Source: Cryoendolithus antarcticus
Taxonomy: Eukaryota > Ascomycota > Dothideomycetes > Cladosporiales > Cladosporiaceae
NCBI GenBank assembly: GCA_002077065.1
Contig: NAJO01000001.1
Span: 496,001-560,000, forward strand
Direction: 5' to 3'
Length of the DNA stretch: 64,000 nt
The translations under genes were made by a program, and so were the position numbers. Shown here piece after piece: positions 21,703 through 30,465 of this stretch. Numbering within the stretch: the stretch's first letter is position 1; every line of letters starts with the position of its first letter. The notes below the pieces were generated by a model that saw only the letters and a program-made list of their open reading frames with translations, was not told the DNA's origin and did no database searches.

Positions 21703-23747
21703 CTATTGCTTTTGAGGCACCACACTTGCTGGCTGCGCCCATGGAGGTCTCTCCTGCAGTGCTCCCTCGGCAATCCCACCACGGCTTAGAGGCCGTCGCG
21801 CCGGATCGGCTTCCTGTTTAGACATCGCACGGTTCACAGGAGAACTCGCAGGGATCGAAGTGCCCGGACAGAAAGCCTGGCTGAGTCGGCGATCTGCAGT
21901 CGTGGGCTCCATCTGCGGCGAAGCTGCGACGGCAGTCTGGGCATAAGGGTTCTCCGGTATTGAGAGCGCAGGGTCATACGCAGAATAAGTCTGCATCTGT
22001 GCTATGCCAGACATGGTTGCGTCGGTCAGTGACATCTGCGCAGTCTGTACCAGTGAAGCATCGCCGCGTTGCTGGGGCTGTCGCGCAAGGGACAAAGCTG
22101 AACCCTGCATCTGGAATCCATTTGGCGGTACTGGTAGCTGGCGCGATTTTAGCCCTTCGGAACCTTTGCCGCGAGCCCTTTTGTGAGATGAAGGGCCATC
22201 TTCGAGACCGGATGACTCAGATTCCGAAGGCGCAAACTTCCTTGGGAAACCTGGGAATGGCAGGGTCTTCAGCTCACCCTCTGCCAACTGCCATGGCGTC
22301 TGAGCAGCCTCTTCCACGGGCTCGTCATCCACCACTGCATCCACTGCCGCAGCAGCGGCGGCTTTCTCGATACGGTCGCTCTTGCATTTCTCCAGCATTC
22401 TCAAGATCATGTTGGTCATCTCTTCCGAGTCTTTGCACAGCTCCCGGAGTACTGTGCGGACGTCGTCCTCCGGTGCTTCAAGTACGGCATCAACCAGTAC
22501 CTTCATGGTCGATACCTCTTCGGTATCAGGCTCGACCTTTAACGTCAGAGGGTGGTTGGGGTGCCTTTGCCTCCACGGTCGAGTCATGTTTGCAATATCC
22601 GTCTTGGTGACATACTGAATCTGCTCGGTTGCATCCGAGAACTCCTTCCTTAGCCAGTCCTCCACAGCGCCATAGCCGTAGCCTTCCTCAACTTTGAGTC
22701 GGCCAAAGTACAACGTTGCATCAGACTTGCGGTACTTCTCCATGATTGCAGTACCGTGAGTATGCTCAATGTCTGGCGCGCACTCTCGAGAGATGTACAC
22801 CCATTCTGGGATGCAGTGACAGTGCACACCCCAGTGGGCATGTTCCTTGCCAGTACCAGCGTGATTCGTGAACGAGAGCACACGCAATCGTAGCTTGCAG
22901 CGTTCCTGCTCCTCGAACATTGTGACCCTTCGCGCCTTCACGCGTAGACCTGTGATGTGCCGTCAGTGACCTGAAATCATGCGTACAAGCGTTCTGCACT
23001 CACCATTCCCGAATGATCGTGACTTCCTCTCCATCGGCTTAGTCGACCGGCAACCCCAGGACTCCACCTGAGTGCCATTCTCGGCGACGTAGACTCGACC
23101 AACACTTCGCCTCCAGAAGTTGGTCACATGAGGTAGCAAGTCCGCGATCTCCTGACTATCCTTGAGAAGAACCGGCTGCTCCATCTTGAAGAGCTTGAGT
23201 CGTGTAGCATCGATGTCGTCCGGAAAGGGATTGTACTTGATCCGCTTATTGGGGTACATCAGCCACGACCCAATGATTGGAGGCATCTTCACCTCGGGGG
23301 GGTACGATTGCTGCATCTCATCGGTCGCAAAGGGGCGAAGATCGCGTGGCGCACTTGTCCGTGGGACATAGCATGCTGAGAGCCAGCGATCCTTGATCTT
23401 CTGGCGCTCAGCCGGTGTTGCTTTGGGTACACCACCGCGAGACGTGCGCTGTGGTGGTGGTTGTGAGGATGCATCCTGCGATCCAGTGTGCGCAACATCA
23501 TCGGCATTGCCTGATGGCCTCTCTGCACGCCGTCAATCTTTTGTTCGTGCAAGCCACAGTCTCGAACCATGAACCGACCTGTGAGTGTTCGATTCAGAGT
23601 CAAACCGCCGCTATCTGTGACTCCGGCTGTGATGCTGGACTGCGTATGCTCATCTTCAGCATCAGGACCAGCTTGCACGTAGCCATTCGGCGGCTGATCG
23701 ATCGACCACTGTCCTATATATTGCGGATCCGGATATGTCGAGGTCAT
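21703..23747 (-). CDS. Uncharacterised protein, 644 residues
   Basis: Exons 23747-23579, 23522-23004 and 22949-21703 (introns 56 and 54 bp) give 644 residues. The first intron has a weak GTCGGT donor but restores an open frame across an in-frame stop. I do not recognise a family. The best-structured part is about residues 90-400: WLMYPNKRIKYNPFPDD, WRRSVGRVYVAENGTQVESWGCRST and a His/Cys-rich stretch HAHWGVHCHCIPEWVYISRECAPDIEH; the order of charged and hydrophobic residues looks like a folded domain. The C-terminal 250 residues are disordered and rich in Ser, Gln and Pro, with an Ala run and a KRARGK basic patch that could be a nuclear signal. No signal peptide or membrane segment. Confidence 0.7.
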
Positions 23748-24098
23748 TTTAGATGGCTCTCACGCGCAATGCCAGCTTCGATATTTACTTTGTGAACGTG
23801 AGACACGTCCTTCTTCCAAATGCTTCAGCAATCGACGACGTGTGAGTTATTTCGCCGACGACACGATCGCACTGACGGAATGGTAGCGTGCTCTTGCCTG
23901 TTAAGAGAGCACGATGCTCGACAAGAGGTGTCTGAACGTGCGGTCTGTGCAGTTGTGCCTGAGGCATATGCAGTTGACCTGGACAACTACGGTGGAGCAG
24001 CGAGAGAAAGTACCTTACATCAGGAGTCGGCAGTACGGTATGTACCCTGCTGGAGTGATGCCAGTATTTGGACTGTCTCTCCATCTGCGCTTAAGATC
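23748..24098. other. Spacer between the orphan gene and the Shg1-domain gene
   Basis: 351 bases between tandem minus-strand genes. Nothing recognisable beyond its role as promoter of the orphan gene. Confidence 0.5.
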
Positions 24099-25904
24099 TC
24101 ACTTCTCCCCTTCCTTCACCTCACCCTTCTCGCGCACCTCTCCTTTCTCCCTAGCCCTCACACTCTCCACACTCCTCTCCCTCCTGCGCTCCCGACTGCG
24201 ACTCCTCTCCCTACGCTTCGGCTCCTCCCTTGATCCCCACCGCTCGCTCTCCCTGCGATCCCGACTGCGCTCGCGTCGACGACCGTCCCTGTCGCGACTC
24301 GCGTCGCGTGGTGCACGCCTCGGAGCAGTAGGCGCGCCACCAGGGACATACCGATCAATGCCCGCCGGACTTCGGCTCCGACTTCGCCGTCTGACAGGTC
24401 CATCTTCGCGGTAGCGTCTGGCTGGAGGTTGAGGCGGAGGTGAGCGCGTGCGGCTTCGTCGTCTCCTTGGGCTCTCGGCTCTGCGGCAAGAATCTCTGCT
24501 TCGACTCCTCGCCGTTGTGCGTCGCTCGACTACTTCACCCTCTTCACCCCTGTCGCGCTCTCGCTCTCTCTCGCGTCCACCACCACTACGACGAGCTTTC
24601 CAGGCTTCGCGCTCCTCACTGATGCTGCGGTAGTATGCTTCACGGCGGGAAGTGCCTTCTCTGTAGTCGCTTCTGCGCGACTCATCCTCGCGATTACGTG
24701 GACGTGCGTTAGGAGACTCGCGTCTACTGCGGCCATACGAGGATCGTGGCGGAGGGGTGGGCGAACGATAGCGGGCAGATGGACGGCGATTGCGGTCATC
24801 GTCTGCTGCTGGACCAGTGGGGATGGACTCTCGTTCTCGGGGACCTGTGGGGATCTTGGGGGAAGACTCGTCGCCAGTGCGGCGTAAAGTAAGGGACGTC
24901 AGATGTAGCCCACGTGACCTCAAGGCGTCGTCCTTCGCTGGAGCTTGTCCGCGTGCAAGGTACGGTGGAGGCTCCATGCTCGCACTGCGCTCGAGTTCAG
25001 GTCTTCGAGCCTTGTCGGCCATTGCCTTGCCCTCCCTTAGTAGAAGGTCGAGCGCTTCCTGCTCCAGCCTCTCCTTGTGCTTTCTCTCCCTCTCCTTCTG
25101 CACCCGCTCCTTCTCCTCCCTGGCAGCTTTCTCCTTCTCCTCCGCTTCCTTCAAAGCCTTGTCTCTCTCTTCATTGTACTTCCTAATCCTCTCCTTCTCC
25201 TTCTCCTTCTCCGCATTCTTCCACTCCAGCCGCTCCTGCCTTCGCTTAGCTTCGCGCTGCAGCCTCTCAGTCTCCTTCATGAGCTCGTCTTGCTTCTTGC
25301 GCAGCCCTTCGAGCTCCTTCGTCTTTCTCTCCCTTTTCTCTGCCTTTACTCTCGCCTTTTCATCGGCTACATACTTCTTCTCCCTCGCTTCGCGCCGTTC
25401 GTCTGCCTCTGCAGCATAAGCCTCCTCACTCTTTAGCCCTCGTGATCGCTCTTGCTCTGCAGCCTCATCTCCAATTTCCTTTCGCCGAATTTCCCTGAGT
25501 TGCGCCTCTGCCCCCGCGAGGTAGATTTCAATGTACTGATCCACATCTCCTCGAGTCCGCTCATACACCCCCGCTCTCGCCGCCGCACCTTCCAGCAGTG
25601 GAGCAGCCTGCCTGCGATCAGGCCGAAGATACTTCACCGGCTCACGCTCGATCTCATCAGCAGTGAACTTCCGTAGCGTGGCTTCGAAGATCCCGCGTTG
25701 TGCTGACTCGTTGTATTGCTGAAGTGACTTCTTGCGCACTGCGTCAAAGCCACCTTGCTTCTTGAACTTGACGAGCATGCTGTCCATTGAGGCGCGTTGA
25801 GTCGAGGTTAGGGGAAGTTCGGAGATCTTGGGCTTCTTGCGGGCGGGAAGGATGAATATATCGGTGTCGTCTGCCATGGAGGCGCCGGCGGTGGTTGCGG
25901 CCAT
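24099..25904 (-). CDS. COMPASS Shg1-domain protein with long charged coil and RS/RE-rich tail
   Basis: Single exon; 601 residues from the ATG at 25904 (a second ATG at 25877 is an equal candidate). The N-terminal part (residues about 30-130: MLVKFKKQGGFDAVRKK, then FTADEIERE) matches the Shg1 domain, a subunit of the Set1/COMPASS histone H3K4 methyltransferase complex. It is followed by an extended Lys/Glu/Arg coiled coil (roughly residues 190-350) and an Arg/Ser/Glu-rich tail resembling SR-type splicing factors. Yeast Shg1 is only about 140 residues, so most of this protein is additional; filamentous fungal homologs are known to be longer. Nuclear location is likely. The antisense Ser/Leu-rich frames opposite it come from the biased coding sequence. 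Confidence 0.75.
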   Translation of the reverse strand: MAATTAGASMADDTDIFILPARKKPKISELPLTSTQRASMDSMLVKFKKQGGFDAVRKKSLQQYNESAQRGIFEATLRKFTADEIEREPVKYLRPDRRQAAPLLEGAAARAGVYERTRGDVDQYIEIYLAGAEAQLREIRRKEIGDEAAEQERSRGLKSEEAYAAEADERREAREKKYVADEKARVKAEKRERKTKELEGLRKKQDELMKETERLQREAKRRQERLEWKNAEKEKEKERIRKYNEERDKALKEAEEKEKAAREEKERVQKERERKHKERLEQEALDLLLREGKAMADKARRPELERSASMEPPPYLARGQAPAKDDALRSRGLHLTSLTLRRTGDESSPKIPTGPRERESIPTGPAADDDRNRRPSARYRSPTPPPRSSYGRSRRESPNARPRNREDESRRSDYREGTSRREAYYRSISEEREAWKARRSGGGRERERERDRGEEGEVVERRTTARSRSRDSCRRAESPRRRRSRTRSPPPQPPARRYREDGPVRRRSRSRSPAGIDRYVPGGAPTAPRRAPRDASRDRDGRRRERSRDRRESERWGSREEPKRRERSRSRERRRERSVESVRAREKGEVREKGEVKEGEK

Positions 25905-26199
25905 GATGGCGGTGGAGGTTGAACGAGCGTGTGGAGCGGCGGAGTGGAAGTGGAAATCGACTGTCGCGGAGCGCGTTTGATAGTGGCCATCGGAAGCGGC
26001 GGGGAACGGTCCCGAGAACGCGGAGCTGCACATGCACCTCTTAAACACAGCATCAAGAGGTCAACAATCAAGCCCCATAGCTGTACGATTGGCGACACTC
26101 GGATCCGTTCAATCAATCTACCTGCCTTTACACATACTGTAGGGCACACAGAACATCCTCACTGCAACCGCGCGCACACCCACACACACCTCGGCAGTC

Positions 26200-26601
26200 A
26201 TGGTCTCCAAAATCCTCTTCTGGTCCGGCTTCGGTACGTCGCCCTGCCCTGTCCTTCCTCCTTGACCCTCACTAACAGTCCCTCAAGGCGTCGCAGTCCG
26301 CCTCTGGCAACTCGGCATCGAGATGCGCCCCTTCTTCTACCGCCAGGGTCTCTTTGCGTACCCGGTATACGGCCTGATCGGCGCAAGCTTCGGCTACTGG
26401 CTGCAAGGCATGGAGGACAATCAAATGCGGTATCTAGGCGACACACGAGATCGACTACTGGAGAAGCGGAGACGGAGAGCGGAGAGGGAAGGAGGTGTGA
26501 ATTCTGGGAGTGATGGGCAGAAGGTGGCAGATGGGATTTTCGCGGGCGTGAAGGAGGGGAGGGATAGGGGATTCGAGGGACGGGAGGCGGCGGCGAGCTA
26601 G
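26200..26601 (+). CDS. Small mitochondrial complex I subunit (NUXM / 14 kDa-like)
   Basis: Exons 26200-26233 and 26288-26601 (54-bp intron) encode 115 residues. The sequence MVSKILFWSGFG..VRLWQLGIEMRP, PVYGLIGASFGYWLQGMED and the basic LLEKRRRRAER stretch match the fungal NADH:ubiquinone oxidoreductase accessory subunit of about 10-14 kDa (NUXM type), which sits in the inner-membrane arm with two short hydrophobic helices. No classical cleavable presequence is present, as usual for this subunit. The C-terminal tail is rich in Gly, Asp and Arg and longer than the core. The assignment rests on remembered family pattern. Confidence 0.75.
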
Positions 26602-26979
26602 GTGGGAGACGCGGAAAGGAATAGATGTACGAAATGTGGATGGCGATTGTGGCATATCTCGAGACAGGAGTAGGCAAGGCGAGGGGGGATGCTAAGCCGA
26701 GTCTTGCGCCGAGACTGTGTTTGCTAGGCTGCTCAAGCTGCAGCAGATTTCCGCAAGGCGTTCACTCGCCGCAATGTGAATACTATCATGATCATCACTG
26801 CAAGCCTCCTCTACTCGATTTTCGAGCTCACTGTTCTAATGTATCGGAGTGTTGCCTGATCCGGTCTTCCCGGTCGAGCTTTCTGAGTTCAGCATCGGGA
26901 ACATCAGCAAGGAGACAGTAACTAATCACAACATAAAGTCTTGAGCGCTTCTGACGTCCGACCATGTCTTCATGTCCCC
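26602..26979. other. Spacer between complex I subunit and CofD-like gene
   Basis: 378 bases between tandem plus-strand genes; no supported coding region or named site. Confidence 0.5.
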
Positions 26980-28548
26980 ATGTCTCAGGCTGCAACCAAA
27001 ACCAATGGCGTTCATCCAGACTTGAAGCCAACTCTCAATCGCTCGCGTGCCACGTCGCTATCGCGTAAGGGTGGCATTGTGGTCTTCTCCGGCGGCAGCG
27101 CAGCCAACAATCTTGTCGATGTCTTCGAAGAGCTACGAGCGGCGAACCAAACGACGCTCAGCTATGTAATCCCCATCAGCGACAATGGCGGATCGTCGAG
27201 CGAGATCATTCGAGTGTTCGGCGGTCCTGGTGAGTGACAGCTCCACGACACAGATTCCGGCCAATGCACTACAGTACTTTCCTAACACATCGTGACAGGC
27301 ATTGGCGACGTACGTTCTCGTCTGGTCCGTTTGATCCCCGATTCGAGCACCGAGACCGTAGCAATCAGGGCCTTCTTCAATCACAGGCTGGCACGCGACT
27401 ACACTACGGCTCGCGCTGAATGGCTGGACATTGTTGAAGCCACCTCGCCTTTATGGGACGGCGTCAGTCTGCCGAAGCAAGAGCTCATCCGCAGCTTCCT
27501 GAATGTCATGAACCTCGAAGTGGTCAAACGCCTGCGTCCAAGCAGTAGATTTGACTGGAGCGGCGCAAGCGTGGGGAATCTTTTTCTCACAGGGCAAGTA
27601 GCCTTTGATCAGTCTTGACTGATCCACTGCTGATCCAGTCGCAGCGCCCGCCTCTTCACCGGTTCCTTCGAAGCAGCCGTCTACCTCCTCTCCAGCACCT
27701 GCGGTGTGCCACCCTACGTCTCCGTCCTCCCTGTTTTGAACACCAACTTCGCCTGCCACATCGCCGCCGGCCTCACCAACGGCGACGTGATCACCGGCCA
27801 GAACAACATCTCGCACCCCTCGCACCCGACAGCAGCCGTGCCCGTACCTCTCGCCCGACAAGCTTCCAAGTCCGGCTACGCGACGCCGCATCCAACCGAG
27901 GAAGAAGATAAGATCGAAGACGCCAACCCGCCTGGCTCGTTACCCGTGCTGAGGAAGCCGGCTCTAGCCTTTTCCAAGATGCTTGAAGCTGACCTTTTAG
28001 CCCGGATAGAGCGACTCTGGTACATCAATCCCTATGGTCAAGAGATCCGCATGCCCGCTAACCCTCGTGTGCTCTCCGCGCTCGACGAAGCGAGTACGGT
28101 GATTTACAGTATTGGCTCGCTGTTCACTTCGATCGTTCCATCGCTGGTATTACGAGGAGTTGGGCAAGCGCTCGCGGATCCGAAGATGAAGACCAAGATC
28201 TTGGTTCTGAATGGGACGCTGGATCGGGAGACAGGTCCGTCAAGCAATCCCTTCACTGCACTAGATTTTGTTGCTGCGATCGCGAGAGCTGGCGCAGAGA
28301 GTCGAGATCAAGGATTCCCGGAGCAGGAAGAGTACTGGCAGTACGTCACGCATGTGATTTACATGAACTCGCCTACGAGTCCAAAGGTCGACAGGACGGC
28401 TTTCGGGCAGCTTGGAATCGAGACGGTGAGAGTGTACGGACGACAGGCAGGGAGATACGACAGCAAGGCTCTTGGGCAGGTGCTCGATGCGATCGTGGGA
28501 AGACGAGAGGGACGAGGTCTAGGGAGACGGAACACCCTGGTCGGCTAG
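26980..28548 (+). CDS. CofD / UPF0052 (YvcK-like) family protein
   Basis: 482 residues from exons 26980-27229, 27299-27593 and 27645-28548. Introns are 69 bp (GT..AG) and 51 bp with a GC..AG border (donor GCAAGT at 27594). Family motifs: the N-terminal nucleotide-binding loop VVFSGGSAANNLVDVFEEL, IPISDNGGSSSEIIRVFGGPGIGDVRSRL, GNLFLTGARLFTGSFE and a late NPYGQEIRMPANP. Archaeal and bacterial CofD transfer 2-phospho-L-lactate to make coenzyme F420; bacterial YvcK binds UDP-sugars and regulates carbon metabolism. Ascomycetes are not known to make F420, so the fungal role is open and a sugar-nucleotide sensing function is only a guess. The ATG at 26980 is the first in frame. Confidence 0.9.
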
Positions 28549-28551
28549 GTA

Positions 28552-29607
28552 CTACAGCGAGGAATGTTTCATGACTTGCGCCACCCACCGCTTCACCTCT
28601 TCCACCACGAACTCCGGCTTACTCTCCGGGAAGTAATGGCCGTGGCCCTCGCCCAATCCAACACACTCCAGCTCGCCTGTCGCCCAGTCTTTCCAGACTT
28701 TGGGCACGTCGTGCATCCTTGCTAAGCTCCCTTCGGAGTACAGCACCAGCAGGGGGACTTGCACTTTCCGCCCCGCCTTCTGATCCTCAGTCTGCGCATC
28801 GCACTCCGGCATAGCGCCATTAGTGTAATCCGCACAGCTCCCATCTATCGCAGCTTTCGTGTCAAAAACAGCGCAGTAGTGCTCCCATGCGCCATCGGAC
28901 TGCATACTCTCAACGCCCGTTGAGCTCTGCCCTTTACCGCGCTCCATGATAAGCCGACAGTACTTCGCCCCGCCCATGGATGTGATCATCTCAGGCGCAT
29001 CTGGGCGTGCGAGGAAAGGCCAGTGGAAGTATGCTACGCTTGCTGCGGGGTTGGCGAAGGATTTCCATTGCTCGAGCGAGGGCACGATGTCCATGAAGAT
29101 TGCGGCTTTGATGTTCTGAGTTAGTTCAGAAGCGGACGTCAGGAGGCGGTGGCCTATGCGAGCGCCGCGATCGTGAGAGCACCAGATAATCGGCCGTGTG
29201 GAGCCGGATTTCAGGGTGGCGTGAAGAATGCGGAGCAGGAGGTGGCCGTGATCGCGCTTGTTCCAGGGACGGGAAGTGGTGGAGATGCCGTAGTTCGGCA
29301 GCTCGGGGACGAAGAGGGAGTAGTTGTCTTTCAGAGTCGGGACGACCTGTTGCATGTCAGGTTGTGGCGGTCATGTAGGGAGGAAGGGGCGTACGTGACG
29401 CCACCTGGGAGGTCTTAGTTTGGGGTACTAGTCGCGGGTGGATCAAGGGACGAACATGTAGCTTGACTGAGGATAGCCGTGGACCATGCATAAGATGATT
29501 CCGTCGCCATGGTCGTGCGTGTAGCTCTCAACCCGAGTGTCGTTGTCGAGGATTGTGCTGTTGTGCTGGAGGAATGGGTGTAGGGACTTGAGGGTCACGT
29601 CTGCCAT
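28552..29607 (-). CDS. Alpha/beta hydrolase, epoxide-hydrolase/haloalkane-dehalogenase type, with a 10-nt exon
   Basis: 318 residues from exons 29607-29456, 29404-29395 and 29346-28552; introns 51 and 48 bp. The middle exon is only 10 nt but restores HGYPQSSYMWRHVVPTLKDNYSLF, a hallmark block of the family. The nucleophile is Asp in WCSHDRGAR, and the catalytic His is in GEGHGHYFPE. An Asp nucleophile points to epoxide hydrolase, haloacetate or haloalkane dehalogenase activity rather than a serine esterase. No signal peptide, so likely cytosolic. The first donor GTTCGT is weak. The stop is 4 bases from the stop of the CofD-like gene, a tight convergent arrangement. Confidence 0.85.
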
Positions 29608-30465
29608 GCTGCCTTAGATTCGTTGACGGAAAGGATACCGCCCTCACGATGAAGGAACGAGTACTGTACGAGGGGACACGATAATGGACACAACCTAGAC
29701 GATCAATACCAAGTCAACCTACCTTGACACCGTGTGCGTGGATCTGCGCGTAGCTCGCAACTGGTGCGGGGCATCGTAATACAGTGGAGACGAAGAGTAA
29801 GCCGAGGGCTGCTCTTTTACCACGGACATGCGCTGGCGACTCGATGCAAGACTCGGCGCCGTTGCTGCGCTGCAAGTGTGGCCACTCGTCAACATCGAGG
29901 AGGAAGCCAGTAGTATGGGCTATCGCAACATGCAAGGCCGACCATGAAAGGCAGGCGCGATGCGCAGTGACGCCAGCAATGCACTTCCGGCTGATCTGCG
30001 GGATGGCTTACTATCGAAGTTAGTGGAGTGTCGGCAGGTTCTAGACCCGTAGGATGGTCTTGCGAATGACGATGTCGAAAGGCAGCACAGCATGTTCGAC
30101 GGCGAAGTGCAAGAAGAATTGAACGACAAGGCTGCGTGAGATTACGAGCAATAGAAGAGTGAGATAAGCCTCGTAAGCGAAGCATTAGCGGGACCCTGCA
30201 CCTCGAGAGCTTGGCCTCACGTGTCGCTCACTCAGCTTGGCAAACGCCGGCCAGACGACTCTGGTCGCGCCTTTCATCATCGCACCACCGCAACTCCACC
30301 ACCTAAACGCACTCACACCCGCAGCGTAACAGCATTCGACCTCCTCATCGCCTCAAGCATCGACGCGCGACTCCCGACCTTACGCCGTACTCTCCTCGCG
30401 CAATCCCTCAACCAAAGCCACGAATGCACCGCCCACCATAGTCCCGCCGCGCCATCGCGCAGACC
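29608..30465. other. Divergent promoter region between the hydrolase and palH
   Basis: 858 bases with no supported coding region. The open frames in it are short or overlap the start of palH in other frames. It probably holds both promoters and the palH leader, but no specific site is convincing. Confidence 0.5.

Noticed and set aside
24790..25419. Long plus-strand Ser/Leu-rich open frame opposite the Shg1-domain gene
   Set aside because: It is the antisense shadow of the Lys/Glu coil: low-complexity Ser/Leu/Phe with no domain, while the minus strand has a recognisable Shg1 domain.
30030..30060. GGTTCTAGACCC resembling a tRNA T-arm
   Set aside because: The flanking bases do not form the five-pair stem, and no D-arm, anticodon arm or acceptor stem can be built around it.
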